DNA of 64,000 bases from Pandoraea sp. ASV26 (GCF_016428915.1 NZ_JAELTP010000007.1:1-64000); one strand, 5' to 3'. Positions 31,808-41,938 are shown, counted from the stretch's first letter. The notes: generated from the letters alone by a model not told the origin. A program made the numbers and translations.

Positions 31808-32857
31808 ATGATCGAAGCGGTCCTGCGCAGTGTGCGTCACATGGGCGGCCAACTGGCTGCGGCGTTGCCGCGCGCCTGGGGCGGTGGTTGCGGTATTCAT
31901 TTTGACGCGGGCGGCGTGCATTTCGTTCGCCTGGCACGTGTGGCAGGACTCGCGCGATTGCGTCTGACCGGCTATGGATCGGCCGTGCTCGACGATGACA
32001 TTCTGCGCGGCGCATTGATTGTCAAACCGGAGGCGGCGGCTCGTTGCCTGGAGGAGCTATTGGAGCGCATCGGTATCAGCGCTCAGGATTTGCGCGACGA
32101 CACCATCGTGGCGGCACTTCCCGCGCATGGGCTCAAAACGCAGATTGTCGACTACCCGGCCGACCTACCGCCGCGCGCGTTGCGTGCCTGGTGCGAGCGG
32201 CGCGCCGCCCTGCTGCTGCCCGGCAATGGCGACCCCGATTTGCGCAATCGCGTGGGGGTGACGTGGGCCGACCCGCGCAATCACCGACTGCGGTTGTACG
32301 CCTGTGAGGCCGACTTGGTGGATGACCGCGTCGCTGTGCTCGAGATGTCGGGGCTTCGGGTCCATGCGGTCGATGGGGCGCACGAGGCCGGGCGGCGAGC
32401 GTTCCGATGGGCGTGGCAGAAGGCGGACGATGCGCCCGTGCCCGAGCGAACCGATACCCCCATGGCGCTGTTGCAGGTGGATGCTCACGATCTCGATCTG
32501 TCGGTATTCGACTCGGACACCTGTGTCGCCGACGCGCGAGAGCGTTTTGACGGTGTCGGCGGTCATCCCGATGCGTTGGCAAGCGTGGTGCGGGAGTTGG
32601 CGGGCAAGCTGCCGGTCGGTCCGGGCGTCATCTATGTAGCTGCGCAAGGCGCGAGTCCCGGTGAGCTCGTGGCGATCTGCGATGCCGTGAGCGGGGCGTG
32701 TGGCATGCCCGTGAGGCCCTTCGACCCGCTGCGGCGATTCGAGACGCCGGGGCCAGCCGGGCCGCGGCGTCAGACGTTCGCACAGCGCACGTCGCTTGCC
32801 GTGCCTTGCGGGTTGGCGCTGCGCGCGATGTCGATGCAGGGGGTGGCGTGCGAATGA
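31808..32857 (+). CDS. pilM: PilM-like pilus or DNA-uptake assembly protein
   Basis: A 349-residue protein of the PilM/HofM type, the actin-like cytoplasmic ring component that binds PilN. The fold is suggested by FDAGGVHFVRLARVAG near the N-terminus, GISAQDLRDDTIVAALPA and the later VYAQ-like VIYVAAQGASPGELVAIC. Similarity is weak, so the name rests partly on context: divergent mrcA upstream, and pilN, pilO-Q and aroK downstream, as in E. coli hofMNOPQ-aroK. GGGAGGA precedes the ATG. The stop overlaps the next start (ATGA). Confidence 0.75.
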   Translation: MIEAVLRSVRHMGGQLAAALPRAWGGGCGIHFDAGGVHFVRLARVAGLARLRLTGYGSAVLDDDILRGALIVKPEAAARCLEELLERIGISAQDLRDDTIVAALPAHGLKTQIVDYPADLPPRALRAWCERRAALLLPGNGDPDLRNRVGVTWADPRNHRLRLYACEADLVDDRVAVLEMSGLRVHAVDGAHEAGRRAFRWAWQKADDAPVPERTDTPMALLQVDAHDLDLSVFDSDTCVADARERFDGVGGHPDALASVVRELAGKLPVGPGVIYVAAQGASPGELVAICDAVSGACGMPVRPFDPLRRFETPGPAGPRRQTFAQRTSLAVPCGLALRAMSMQGVACE

Positions 32858-33531
32858 GCATGAAGATGAGCATGATTTTTCCGCCGCTCGATTTTCTTCC
32901 TACGCCGGCTCAGCTACGGCAGCGCGAATTTCGAAGGCAATGGCGCATGTGGGCCTGCGTGGCGGTATTCGGGGCACTGGCGTCGCTCGCGCCGATCGCC
33001 CGCGACATTCACATGCATCGGGAGGCACTGGCGCAACTGACGGCGTTACGTGCAGCGAGCGACAAGTTGCACACAACGCTGACAGCGTTCGACATGACGG
33101 CGCGCAAGCTCGCGGCGATGGGCGCCCATCGCCGGGCGGCCGTGGCGCTGGTCGAGCGTCGCCAACCTGTCGCTGACCGATTGCTGGACATCATGCGCGC
33201 CTGTGCTGATGGCGTGCGATTGACCTCGGTGAAGACGGGCGACGATCAACTGCGCGTCGAGGGATATGCGACAACGCAATCGCGAGTGCGAGAGACGCAG
33301 AAGCGATTGAGAGCGCTACCGTGGGTGCGCAAGGTGGCGGAGGTCGAATCGAGTGTCGTGCCGCAGAGCGTCAGGCGTCAGTGGGTCGGCGCAGAGGCGC
33401 AGGACCTTGTGCCGAACATCCGTCGATTCGCGTTGCGTATCGACCTGAAGCCTGTTGCCGGGCCGGTCGCACTCGGGGCCCATGCCGATGTCGATGCCGT
33501 GTCGAGAGAGGAGGTGCCCGATGTACGGTGA
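32854..33531 (+). CDS. pilN: PilN-like inner-membrane assembly protein
   Basis: A 225-residue bitopic protein: short cytoplasmic N-terminus with FPPLDFLPTPAQLRQREFRR in the place of the PilN motif INLLP, one membrane span (MWACVAVFGALASLAPIA), a helical coil (residues about 50-105), then a ferredoxin-like domain (GVRLTSVKTGDDQLRVEGYA) typical of PilN/GspL. Several ATGs occur close together at the start; the first overlaps the pilM stop. The 3' end overlaps the following gene by 11 bp. Confidence 0.75.
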   Translation: MSMKMSMIFPPLDFLPTPAQLRQREFRRQWRMWACVAVFGALASLAPIARDIHMHREALAQLTALRAASDKLHTTLTAFDMTARKLAAMGAHRRAAVALVERRQPVADRLLDIMRACADGVRLTSVKTGDDQLRVEGYATTQSRVRETQKRLRALPWVRKVAEVESSVVPQSVRRQWVGAEAQDLVPNIRRFALRIDLKPVAGPVALGAHADVDAVSREEVPDVR

Positions 33532-36160
33532 GCAACCTCCGCCGGACGATGTCCGCGATATCTTTCATGACGTGACGGCACGTTGGCGCGCGCGATGGAC
33601 GGCATGGACGTCAGTCTCTCCGAGCGAGTGGGCGTGGCCGGTGCGATGGGCGCTGACCAGCCTGGCGTGGCTGATGGGACTGGCGATGGCGTGGTCGGTC
33701 TGGTGGTTGATGAGCCTGCCCGCAAGAGCGACGTTGCAGAAGGATCTGGGTGTCGAGCAGCAGGCGTTGGACCGTGCCAACGACGCTGCGCGCCGATTGC
33801 CGATCCTGATGTCAACGCTTGACGGTGCAGAGGCCGAGTCGATGGCTTGGCGGCGCTTGTTGCCCCTTGCCGCAAAAGGCGACGACGCGAGCGGGGGAGC
33901 CTTGGCCGACGGGGCCGACGGGGCCGCCGGGAGTGCTCCGCCAGCGTCGGAGCCGTCTGAGGCACCGCGGCCAGTGTTAGGGGACGACGCGCATTCGGCT
34001 TGGCGGGCAGATCTCGAACAGCTCGTGGTTCAAATGGGCCTCGCGCTGGAGATGGCACGATCAGGGCCGTCAGCATCGGCGTCGGCGTCGGCGTCGGCAT
34101 CGTCGTCGGCGGAGGGCCTCGAAATCGAGCGCGCGGAATTGCGCCTGCGGGGATCGGTCGCGAATTTGCTCGGTTGGCTCGCCGAGATCCACAGGGTGCC
34201 GCGTCATCTGGCAGTCGAGCATCTTTCGTTGCAGGGGGCTGGGTTGGGAGCGTTGAGTGCGTCGGGTGCATCGAGTGCGGCAGAGGCGGGAGATGTCGAC
34301 GCCGTGCTTACCGTCACGGTTGCCGCCTACCTCTGGAGGCAGCCAGCAGACCTGCCCGGTGCGACAGCTACGCACCCTTTGCCGGAATTACCCGCGCTCG
34401 CGACTCGCTGGCACATGCCCGATGACACGATTGACGTATTTCGCACGCCCCTCACGCGTCATTCGGCACAGGACGCCGTGACGATGACACCATCCGGCCC
34501 ACAGGCGCAGGTCGACGACGCGAAGCCTGTTGGGTCGATGCGGGCAGGAGCGCGTCAAGTCACGTTGCGCCGCACGTCAACGGCCGGATTGGCGGCGACC
34601 TGGAGCGAAGGGCTGCCGCAACGCGGGAAGGTCGCGGGCGTCACCGGCGAGTCACCCGTTGACGTGACGCTCCACGGCGTCGAGGTGGTCGATGCACTGC
34701 GGGCCTTCGCGCGGCTCACCGGGCGGAGTGTGGTGATTGGCGAGCGGGTTGCCGGGCGTCTCGATATGGAGGTGCAAGGCGTTTCGGCGGCCACGGCTTT
34801 CGACGTCATGATCCGCAGCGCGGGCCTTGGCGTCCAATCCTTGAGCGGTGTCGACTGGATTGCACCGCGTGCCGACTTGCTGGCCGACGAGCAGACGCAG
34901 TTGGAGGCCGCAGCAAAGCGCGAGGCGTTGTTGCCGCTGGCCAGCCGCCGTTTCACGCTGAACTACCCACGGGCCTTGGCATTGCGGGAAATCATCATGG
35001 GCGAGAAGGACAGCAAAGGCCAGCGGTTGTTGTCGTCGCGAGGCAGCCTGATCGCCGATCCCCGCACGAACCAACTGTTCGTGACCGACTTGCCGGAAAA
35101 GCTCGATGCGCTGGCATCGTTCATTGCGCGGATCGACGTGCCCGTGCGACAGGTGTTGATCGAAGCGCGCATCGTTGAGGCCGATGATCGGTTCAGTGAG
35201 TCGCTTGGCGTTAAGTTGGCGGGATACGACGCTCGGGGAGCGGGCGGGCCGAAGAACGGCGGCCGACCGGCGACGGAAAATGCTTCGGGCACGGGCAGCA
35301 AGAATCCGGGGGAAGCGAAGTCACCGGGCAGCGCACTCGATGTCGGCCTGTCTGCGGCGGCGCTGGCCGGTGTGACACCGCCGAGTCTGGCGATCACGCT
35401 ATTTGGCCGCTCGGCAACGCGCTTCCTTCAACTGGAGCTGTCGGCACTCGAGACTACCGGGCGCGGACGCGTCGTCTCGCGGCCACGGGTGGTCACGGCG
35501 GACAAGATTCAGGCCGTCATTGAGCAGGGCACGGAATTGCCCTATCAGACCCGCAGCGGCCGCCGCAGCGTGACGTCCGTCCAGTTTCGCAAGGCCACGC
35601 TGAGGCTCGAAGTGACGCCGCTGATCACTCCGGACGGTCAGGTGATACTGGATGTCGACGTGCGTAAGGACAGTGTCGGGCAGGTCGTGGCCGATGGGTT
35701 TGCCGTGGACACCCGTCATGTCAGGACGCAGGTGCAGGTCGAGAACGGCGGGACGGTAGCGATCGGCGGGATCTATCAGGAAGAGCAGCGCGACAGTCGG
35801 GCGAGCGTGCCATGGCTGGGCGAATTGCCTTTGCTGGGCGCGCTGTTCCGGAATCGCGCCAACGACGACCGCCGGACCGAGTTACTGGTGTTTATCACGC
35901 CCAGCGTGGTGCCGGAGCGCCGGGAAGCCCTCGCCGAACCGGCGCAAAACGAGTTGCCATCAGGCCATCCCCGGCTTACCGGGGTGTTCCCTGAGGCGAC
36001 GCGTTCCGCACGCCCGACGCATATCCCGGTATCATCAGGGATTGGAACCCAAATATCAGCGATTTATGCTGGAAAACGTAATACTTGTCGGACTGATGGG
36101 GGCGGGCAAGACCACGGTTGGACGCGCAGTGGCGCGACGTCTTGGGCGGCAGTTCTATGA
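33521..36160 (+). CDS. PilO-like/PilQ secretin fusion protein
   Basis: One uninterrupted 879-residue frame joins two parts usually encoded separately. GAGGAGG eight bases before the ATG supports the start [10 protein letters not shown]. Residues 44-66 form a membrane span; 70-115 are helical; 160-275 resemble the PilO domain, interrupted by a Ser-Ala repeat (residues 183-196). Residues 280-375 are a linker with no clear PilP motif. Residues 378-450 fit a secretin/TonB short N-terminal domain, 475-545 a NolW-type N1 domain, and 625-797 the secretin barrel ([64 protein letters not shown]). No internal signal peptide is seen. The tail from about 805 overlaps aroK. Function as a working secretin is uncertain. 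Confidence 0.85.
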   Translation: MYGEQPPPDDVRDIFHDVTARWRARWTAWTSVSPSEWAWPVRWALTSLAWLMGLAMAWSVWWLMSLPARATLQKDLGVEQQALDRANDAARRLPILMSTLDGAEAESMAWRRLLPLAAKGDDASGGALADGADGAAGSAPPASEPSEAPRPVLGDDAHSAWRADLEQLVVQMGLALEMARSGPSASASASASASSSAEGLEIERAELRLRGSVANLLGWLAEIHRVPRHLAVEHLSLQGAGLGALSASGASSAAEAGDVDAVLTVTVAAYLWRQPADLPGATATHPLPELPALATRWHMPDDTIDVFRTPLTRHSAQDAVTMTPSGPQAQVDDAKPVGSMRAGARQVTLRRTSTAGLAATWSEGLPQRGKVAGVTGESPVDVTLHGVEVVDALRAFARLTGRSVVIGERVAGRLDMEVQGVSAATAFDVMIRSAGLGVQSLSGVDWIAPRADLLADEQTQLEAAAKREALLPLASRRFTLNYPRALALREIIMGEKDSKGQRLLSSRGSLIADPRTNQLFVTDLPEKLDALASFIARIDVPVRQVLIEARIVEADDRFSESLGVKLAGYDARGAGGPKNGGRPATENASGTGSKNPGEAKSPGSALDVGLSAAALAGVTPPSLAITLFGRSATRFLQLELSALETTGRGRVVSRPRVVTADKIQAVIEQGTELPYQTRSGRRSVTSVQFRKATLRLEVTPLITPDGQVILDVDVRKDSVGQVVADGFAVDTRHVRTQVQVENGGTVAIGGIYQEEQRDSRASVPWLGELPLLGALFRNRANDDRRTELLVFITPSVVPERREALAEPAQNELPSGHPRLTGVFPEATRSARPTHIPVSSGIGTQISAIYAGKRNTCRTDGGGQDHGWTRSGATSWAAVL

Positions 36161-36830
36161 CTCCGACCATGAGATCGAAGCGCGCACGGGCGTGCGCATT
36201 CCTGTCATCTTCGAACACGAAGGCGAGGACGGCTTCCGTCAGCGCGAAGCCCAGACCATCGACGAACTCACCCAGCGTAGCGGAATCGTACTCGCCACTG
36301 GCGGGGGCGCGGTGCTGCGCGCGGAGAACCGCGAGAACATCAAGTCGCGGGGCACGGTGGTGTATCTGCGCGCCAATCCGCATGACCTCTGGTTGCGCAC
36401 GCGCCGAGACAAGAATCGGCCGCTGCTGCAAACCGCAGATCCGCGCGCGCGTCTCGAGCAGTTGTTTCAGGAGCGCGACGCGCTCTACCGCGAGTGTGCA
36501 ACCTTCGTCATCGAAACCGGCCGGCCGAGCGTCAATGCGCTCGTCAATATGGTGCTGATGCAACTGGAGATGGCGGGCATCGTTCCCGGCAACGCCGGAC
36601 TGTCGCACGATGTGCCCGCCGACGCCGGTGGGCACGCCGACGTGCCTGATATGCCGCTCGACGCGACCCACGACGCAGGGGGCGACCCGCACAACAGCAT
36701 TACGCGCGACACTCCGCACGACGACGCAGGGCAAGCGGACGGTAGCGTCGGGCATCCGGCGCAAGCCGGTCGCGATGCCGCCGGGCTGACAACGCCCGTG
36801 GCGCCGGCACCTGACACCTTCCCTCGCTGA
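36066..36830 (+). CDS. aroK: Shikimate kinase with C-terminal extension
   Basis: AroK phosphorylates shikimate at O-3. The ATG giving [19 protein letters not shown] is the family start; an in-frame TTG 24 bp upstream is less likely. Walker A is GLMGAGKTT, the shikimate-binding residues are in YDSDHEIE and FRQREAQ, and the lid is [12 protein letters not shown]. The kinase ends near residue 170, the usual length; a further 80 residues rich in Asp, His, Gly, Ala and Pro follow ([20 protein letters not shown]). The first 95 bp overlap the end of the pilO-Q gene. Confidence 0.94.
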   Translation: MLENVILVGLMGAGKTTVGRAVARRLGRQFYDSDHEIEARTGVRIPVIFEHEGEDGFRQREAQTIDELTQRSGIVLATGGGAVLRAENRENIKSRGTVVYLRANPHDLWLRTRRDKNRPLLQTADPRARLEQLFQERDALYRECATFVIETGRPSVNALVNMVLMQLEMAGIVPGNAGLSHDVPADAGGHADVPDMPLDATHDAGGDPHNSITRDTPHDDAGQADGSVGHPAQAGRDAAGLTTPVAPAPDTFPR

Positions 36831-36850
36831 TTTCGCCGATATCGCTGAAC

Positions 36851-37942
36851 ATGACAACAAGCGGCATGATTACCCTCAAACTCGATCTTGGCGAGCGCGC
36901 CTACCCCATTCACATCGGCACCGATCTGCTCACGCAGGACGCCCTGTTTGCGCCGCACGTGCGCGGCACGCACGCCGTGATCGTGACGAACACGACCGTC
37001 GCGCCGCTTTACGCGGAACGTGTCGCCGCAACACTGCAACGACTCGGCAAACGCGTCGTGACAGCGGTGCTGCCCGATGGTGAAGTGCACAAGAACTGGC
37101 AGACGCTCAATCTGATTTTTGACGAACTGCTGGGCGCGCAGGCCGACCGCAAGGCCACGCTGATCGCGCTGGGCGGTGGTGTCGTCGGTGACATGACCGG
37201 GTTTGCTGCCGCATGCTACATGCGCGGTGTTCCCTTCGTGCAAGTGCCGACGACGCTGCTCTCGCAGGTGGATTCGTCGGTTGGGGGCAAGACGGGCATC
37301 AACCACCCGCTTGGCAAAAACATGATCGGCGCGTTCTGGCAGCCGAGCGCAGTGCTTGCCGACATCGGCACGTTGTCCACGCTGCCCGAGCGTGAGTTGG
37401 CCGCCGGGCTGGCGGAAGTCATCAAGCACGGCGCGATTGCCGATGAGAAGTACTTCGACTGGATCGAAGCGAATATCGAGGCATTGAATGCCCGCGACAC
37501 GGCGACGCTCGCTTACGCAGTGCAGCGTTCGTGCGAGATCAAGGCGCAAGTCGTCGCCAGCGACGAGCGCGAACAAGGTCTGCGCGCCACGCTGAATTTC
37601 GGCCATACCTTCGGTCATGCCATCGAAGCCGGACTCGGCTACGGGGAATGGCTGCACGGCGAGGCGGTGGGATGCGGTATGGTGATGGCGGCGGATTTGT
37701 CGGCCCGGTTGGGTTTCATCGACGAGGCGCTCGTGCCGCGCATCAAGGCGCTGGTCACGGCGGCCAAGTTGCCGGTGACGGGGCCGGATCTTGGCGAAGA
37801 TCGCTATATCGACCTGATGCGGGTCGACAAGAAGGCGGAAGGCGGGGACATCCGCTTCGTGCTGCTCAACCGGCTGGGTCAGGCGTTCATGACGAGCGTT
37901 CCCGACGCCGAACTTCGCGCAACCTTGCGCGCCAACATCTGA
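36851..37942 (+). CDS. aroB: 3-dehydroquinate synthase
   Basis: AroB turns DAHP into 3-dehydroquinate, the second step of the shikimate pathway. The 363-residue NAD- and zinc-dependent enzyme has [37 protein letters not shown] and metal ligands in [14 protein letters not shown] and [13 protein letters not shown]. An ATG 15 bp downstream ([18 protein letters not shown]) is a possible true start; no clear ribosome-binding site favours either. It follows aroK, the next-but-several enzyme of the pathway, by 20 bp. Confidence 0.95.
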   Translation: MTTSGMITLKLDLGERAYPIHIGTDLLTQDALFAPHVRGTHAVIVTNTTVAPLYAERVAATLQRLGKRVVTAVLPDGEVHKNWQTLNLIFDELLGAQADRKATLIALGGGVVGDMTGFAAACYMRGVPFVQVPTTLLSQVDSSVGGKTGINHPLGKNMIGAFWQPSAVLADIGTLSTLPERELAAGLAEVIKHGAIADEKYFDWIEANIEALNARDTATLAYAVQRSCEIKAQVVASDEREQGLRATLNFGHTFGHAIEAGLGYGEWLHGEAVGCGMVMAADLSARLGFIDEALVPRIKALVTAAKLPVTGPDLGEDRYIDLMRVDKKAEGGDIRFVLLNRLGQAFMTSVPDAELRATLRANI

Positions 37943-37958
37943 GGACGGAGGGCTGGCG

Positions 37959-39095
37959 ATGATCGATTACGAAGCGTCGCTTGCCCCTTACGCGGCGCGC
38001 TCCAGCGCGTCACGCGGGCGGCGGTTTGTGGAGCCGGTGCCCACGACGCGCACGGAATTTCAGCGAGACCGAGACCGCATCATTCATTCGACGGCCTTCC
38101 GCCGGCTCGAATACAAGACGCAGGTCTTCGTGAATCACGAGGGCGATCTGTTCCGCACGCGACTGACGCATAGTCTGGAGGTCGCGCAGATCGGCCGGTC
38201 GATCGCGCGAAATCTGCGCGTCAACGAAGACCTCGTCGAGGCGATTGCGCTGGCGCATGATCTGGGGCACACGCCCTTCGGCCACGCAGGGCAAGACGCG
38301 CTCAACGCTTGCATGCAGGACTACGGCGGGTTCGAACACAATTTGCAGAGCCTGATCGTGGTCGACGAGCTCGAGGAGCACTACGGCGGCTTCAACGGCC
38401 TGAATCTCTGCTTCGAGACGCGCGAAGGCATTCTCAAGCATTGTTCTCGCGCGAATGCGCGAGCGCTGGGAGAGCTTGGCGAGCGATTCCTCAAGGGACG
38501 GCAGCCCGGCATCGAGGCGCAGATCGCCAATCTTGCCGATGAGATCGCCTACAACAATCACGATATCGACGACGGCGTGCGCTCAGGTCTGCTCACGCTC
38601 GAACAGCTTGACGACGTGCCGCTCTGGAAGCGCTATTGCGCCGAAGCACGGGAGGCGTGGCCAGAGATTGCGGGCCGGCGACTGGTGCACGAGACGACGC
38701 GGCGAATCATCAATGCCCTGATCGTCGACCTGATCTCGACCACGCGTCAACGCATCGCTGACGCTTCGCCGTCCTCCATGGATGACGTGCGCGGTGCGGG
38801 ACCGCTGGTGGCTTTCAGCAGCGAAATGCGCGAACAGGCCGGACAGCTCAAGCGGTTCCTGTTTGACAACCTCTATCGACACTACCTCGTCATGCGCATG
38901 TCCGCGAAGGCGCAGCGCATTGTTCAGGAGTTGTTCGAAGCTTTCCTCGCAGATCCGCGTTTGCTGCCGCCCAACTATCACACCGAGAACGTTGAGGATC
39001 AGCCTCGCTGGATTGCGCACTACGTGGCCGGCATGACGGATCGCTACGCCATCAAGGAATACCGCAGGCTTTTCACGATCGAGCCGACGCTCTGA
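37959..39095 (+). CDS. dgt: dGTP triphosphohydrolase-like HD protein
   Basis: A 378-residue HD-superfamily dNTP triphosphohydrolase of the short Dgt-like class. The metal motif is seen as [26 protein letters not shown] and [15 protein letters not shown]. It controls dNTP pools in the cytoplasm in characterised relatives; substrate preference cannot be read from sequence. ACGGAGGG precedes the ATG, 16 bp after aroB, so it is probably co-transcribed, as is usual for aroK-aroB-dgt in this group. Confidence 0.93.
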   Translation: MIDYEASLAPYAARSSASRGRRFVEPVPTTRTEFQRDRDRIIHSTAFRRLEYKTQVFVNHEGDLFRTRLTHSLEVAQIGRSIARNLRVNEDLVEAIALAHDLGHTPFGHAGQDALNACMQDYGGFEHNLQSLIVVDELEEHYGGFNGLNLCFETREGILKHCSRANARALGELGERFLKGRQPGIEAQIANLADEIAYNNHDIDDGVRSGLLTLEQLDDVPLWKRYCAEAREAWPEIAGRRLVHETTRRIINALIVDLISTTRQRIADASPSSMDDVRGAGPLVAFSSEMREQAGQLKRFLFDNLYRHYLVMRMSAKAQRIVQELFEAFLADPRLLPPNYHTENVEDQPRWIAHYVAGMTDRYAIKEYRRLFTIEPTL

Positions 39096-39134
39096 CGCAT
39101 GGCAAGGCGGCCACGTGTGGCCAGCGGTAAAGCG

Positions 39135-39161
39135 AAACAGCCGGCATTTGCCGGCTGTTTT
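39135..39161 (+). terminator. Rho-independent terminator after dgt
   Basis: Perfect 10-base stem AAACAGCCGG/CCGGCTGTTT, CATTTG loop, then TCATTTC. It closes the pilM-to-dgt run. Confidence 0.88.
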
Positions 39162-39250
39162 CATTTCGACCGTGACGACGAGGCGGGCTCAGCTTCGCCA
39201 TTCGTCAGTCAGGCCTCGGGACGTGCGCGATGGCACGTGGCGTGGGGGAA

Positions 39251-39628
39251 TTAACTGCGTCCTGCGATGAAGCCGAGCACCAGTGCCACGGCGGCCACGG
39301 TGCCGACGGTCTGCCACGGGCGCTCGTGCACGTAGCCATCGGCTTCTTCCCAGACTTCGTTGGCGCGGGCGCGCAGGTTGGCACGCGCGTCGCCGAACTC
39401 GCTGCGGGCCTGACGCAGCTTGTCACCGATCTCGGCGCGCAGCGCCTCGACATCCGAGGCCGATTTCGCGTTGGAGAGCGCGTGGTCGAGATCGTCGAGC
39501 AGATCGCGCACACGCGACGAGACGTCGCCGCTTGCCAGGCGCGCCGCGCGTGCCGCACGCCGGCCCGCATAACGTGCGTCTTCCAGACCGCTGTTGAGTG
39601 CCGTTTCCGCTTTCGAGGCAATTCCCAT
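39251..39628 (-). CDS. DUF883 (ElaB/YgaM/YqjD) ribosome-associated membrane protein
   Basis: A 125-residue protein of the ElaB/YqjD type: a long amphipathic helical region (residues about 8-100, rich in Ala, Arg, Asp and Glu) and a single C-terminal membrane anchor (TVGTVAAVALVLGFIAGRS). The DUF883 signature RPWQTVGTVAAVALVLG is complete. E. coli YqjD binds ribosomes at the membrane in stationary phase; the role here is inferred. GGGAG lies upstream of the start MGIASKAETALNSG. Confidence 0.88.
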   Translation of the reverse strand: MGIASKAETALNSGLEDARYAGRRAARAARLASGDVSSRVRDLLDDLDHALSNAKSASDVEALRAEIGDKLRQARSEFGDARANLRARANEVWEEADGYVHERPWQTVGTVAAVALVLGFIAGRS

Positions 39629-39830
39629 TTTCAGACTCCCAAGAGATGGTATTGAAATGCGGCGCTCGGTGAACCCGGGGGAACCGACGCCGGTGGAACC
39701 CTGATGCGAACGGCCATTATGGCGCGGCAGTTCGCGTGCGTACACCATCAAAGACCGTGGGAGAAATGAGAAAGTTGCGGCGCGTTTGCTGAAGATCGTG
39801 TAAGAAAGCGCCTACGTTGTCGACAGAACG

Positions 39831-39859
39831 CGAAAACGCCGCACGAGGCGGCGTTTTCG
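39831..39859 (-). terminator. Terminator of the first OmpW-family gene
   Basis: Perfect 12-base stem CGAAAACGCCGC/GCGGCGTTTTCG with a 5-nt loop. On the minus strand the 3' arm ends in TTTTCG. It lies 60 bp beyond the stop of the porin gene. Confidence 0.8.
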
Positions 39860-39918
39860 ATACCACTTCACGCGCCTTTCGACGCGACGGAGCGGCTTAG
39901 AAGCGGGTTGCGAGCGGC

Positions 39919-40668
39919 TTAGAAGCGATAACCCAGCGAAAGGAACGTCACGACCGGGTTCAGCTTGACCTTGGCTTCGCTGGTCGTGGTGACCGGGCCG
40001 CGAGTCGTCGTCAGCTTGGCCGTGGTGCTGACCGGGATGTACGACACGGAGAGCGCCAGCGTCCAGTGCTTGTCCATGTTGTAGTTGATACCGGCATTGA
40101 AGACCGGTGCCCAGGAGTTGGTCAGTTTGGCCGTCGTGTTGCCGCCGGGACCGCCCGTCAGTGCGTTGCTCGCCAGCGCCTGGAAGCCAGGCGTGAGGTC
40201 GATGTTCGAGTAGAAGAAGTAGCTCGCACCGATACCCACGAACGGACGCCACGTATCGTTCGCCTGACCGAAGTAGTACTTCAGCAACAGCGCGGGGCTC
40301 CATTGTTTGGCCGAGGCGAGCGAGCCGCCACCCGGCAACGCGAGGCTGCCCTGACCGTACAGGCGGAACTTCGGCGGCAGGCCCATCACCGCTTCTACGG
40401 CGATGTTGTCGGTGAAGAAGTGCGCGAACGTCAGACCCACCGTGTCAGAGTCGTCGACCTGTGCGCCGGTATTGCCCAACTGGCTGTTCAGTACCGCGGG
40501 AAGCCCCGTAATGCTCGACCCCGTGACTCTGAGCGGATCACTCGAGACCTGGGGTGAGAGGTGGAACCAGCCAAGATTGATAACGTTATCGCCCGCTTGT
40601 TGCGCGAAGGCGGCCCCCGATGCCGTCAGCATGGCTGCGGCAGCAATCGTCAGATGCTTCAACTTCAT
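39919..40668 (-). CDS. ompW: OmpW-family outer-membrane protein
   Basis: An eight-stranded beta-barrel of the OmpW family, thought to take up small hydrophobic compounds. It has 249 residues with a signal peptide ending ASGAAFA/QQAG. Family features: NLGWFHLSPQ after the signal, THFFTDNIAVE-like FAHFFTDNIAVEAVMGLPPKF, KYYFGQANDTWRPFVGIG, FNAGINYNMDKHWTLALS, and a C-terminal SLGYRF. CAGGAGACGAATCG precedes the ATG. It is about half identical by eye to the next gene, with its own terminator. Confidence 0.93.
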   Translation of the reverse strand: MKLKHLTIAAAAMLTASGAAFAQQAGDNVINLGWFHLSPQVSSDPLRVTGSSITGLPAVLNSQLGNTGAQVDDSDTVGLTFAHFFTDNIAVEAVMGLPPKFRLYGQGSLALPGGGSLASAKQWSPALLLKYYFGQANDTWRPFVGIGASYFFYSNIDLTPGFQALASNALTGGPGGNTTAKLTNSWAPVFNAGINYNMDKHWTLALSVSYIPVSTTAKLTTTRGPVTTTSEAKVKLNPVVTFLSLGYRF

Positions 40669-40846
40669 CGATTCGTCTCCTGCTCAAGATTCTTTATTGT
40701 CGAGAATTCCGTTAAATGAAATTCACGGCCAATTATGCCGACCGTGCAAAGTACCGGATAGCGAGAGTCTGGAGGCGGCGCTCTAAAGGTGTTGTTTCCA
40801 CGCATCGACTCATGGAATGCCCTTAGAAAAAAGCGCTGGACGAAAG

Positions 40847-40879
40847 AAAAGCGTGCCTTTATATGTCAGGCACGCTTTT
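40847..40879 (-). terminator. Terminator of the second OmpW-family gene
   Basis: Perfect 12-base stem AAAAGCGTGCCT/AGGCACGCTTTT with a 9-nt AT-rich loop, followed on the minus strand by CTTTCG. The remaining 40669-40846 holds the promoter region of the first porin gene and nothing else I can name. Confidence 0.88.
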
Positions 40880-40936
40880 GGGAAATAACTGCGGAGTCCG
40901 ATATGCTGGTCGCAACCTGCGTCCCGCAGGCTGAGT

Positions 40937-41785
40937 TTAGAACTTGTAGCCGACCGATACGAAGGTCACAATCGGATTCAGCTTGATTTCGGCGTCGGAG
41001 GAGGAGAGAACCGTTCCGTCCTGCGCCTTGATTTTGATGTTCGCGGTGGTCTTGAGCGGCAGGTAGGAGACAGAGGCGCTCGCGACCCAGTGCTTGTCGA
41101 AGGCATAAGACAGACCGGCATTGAAAACCGGTTGCCACGACGCCGACGATTTCGCTTCCACGGTTGTCGGTCCGTTATGTCCGGAAGTAAAAGCGAGCAC
41201 ACTGCCGAAATTCTGATTCAGCGCCGCTTCAAAATTCGGATTGAGACTCACGTTAGTGAAGAACGTATAACTCACGCCGACGCCCAGAAAAGGTCGCCAC
41301 GTCGAATTGGCTTGTCCGAAGTAATACTGCAACACGAGCGCGGGGCTCCATTGGCGAACACTTTGCACGATCGGGTTGTTTTGCGCCGCGCCGAGGTTGA
41401 TACTCGTGAGCGCGCCGGCCAATCCGGGAGGGGCGATCACGCCCTCACCCGTGAGCTTGAACTTGGCGGGAACGCCGGCGACCGTCTGCACGGCGATGCT
41501 GTCCGTGAAGAAGTGCGTAATGACCAGCCCGAGCGTGTCGGCGTTGCTGACCTTCGCGCCGCTGCCGGGAGAAGTGAAGTTTGACGGCACCAGGGTGGGG
41601 GTGATGCCCGCCTGAGTGACGCTGGTGGTCATCGGCTTGCTGGAGTCTTGCGGGGCGATGTGAAACCACCCGAGGTTGACGACGTTGTCGCCGGCTTGTT
41701 GTGCGTTGGCGCTGGTGGACGCCAGGGAAATGCCGAGTCCGAGCGCGCACAAGCACGCCGCGGACCGATAGGTCCGATTTGTCAT
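40937..41785 (-). CDS. OmpW-family outer-membrane protein, second copy
   Basis: A 282-residue paralogue of the adjacent gene. It has a signal peptide ending ASTSANA/QQAG, NLGWFHIAPQDSS, ITHFFTDSIAVQTVAGVPAKF, QYYFGQANSTWRPFLGVG and FNAGLSYAFDKHWVASAS, and ends SVGYKF. The loops are longer than in its neighbour (GALTSINLGAAQNNPIVQ and the FTSGHNGPTTVE region). Each copy has its own terminator, so they are probably controlled separately. Confidence 0.92.
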   Translation of the reverse strand: MTNRTYRSAACLCALGLGISLASTSANAQQAGDNVVNLGWFHIAPQDSSKPMTTSVTQAGITPTLVPSNFTSPGSGAKVSNADTLGLVITHFFTDSIAVQTVAGVPAKFKLTGEGVIAPPGLAGALTSINLGAAQNNPIVQSVRQWSPALVLQYYFGQANSTWRPFLGVGVSYTFFTNVSLNPNFEAALNQNFGSVLAFTSGHNGPTTVEAKSSASWQPVFNAGLSYAFDKHWVASASVSYLPLKTTANIKIKAQDGTVLSSSDAEIKLNPIVTFVSVGYKF

Positions 41786-41911
41786 TTGTCTATCCTCCCA
41801 AGATTATTTATTTATTTTTCGGTGCATTATGCGCTTGGGATTTCTTGGCGCAATCGCCGGATCTAGAGCTTTTGTACGAATCAACGGGGTTTGGCTAGAT
41901 ATCAGTATTTA

Positions 41912-41938
41912 AAGAGGTTTTTCGTGATAAAACCCTCT
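41912..41938. repeat. Imperfect hairpin 5' of the REP transposase
   Basis: AGAGGTTTT pairs with AAAACCCTCT with one bulged base, about 50 bp before the transposase gene. It is a candidate REP-type element associated with that gene. Confidence 0.4.
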
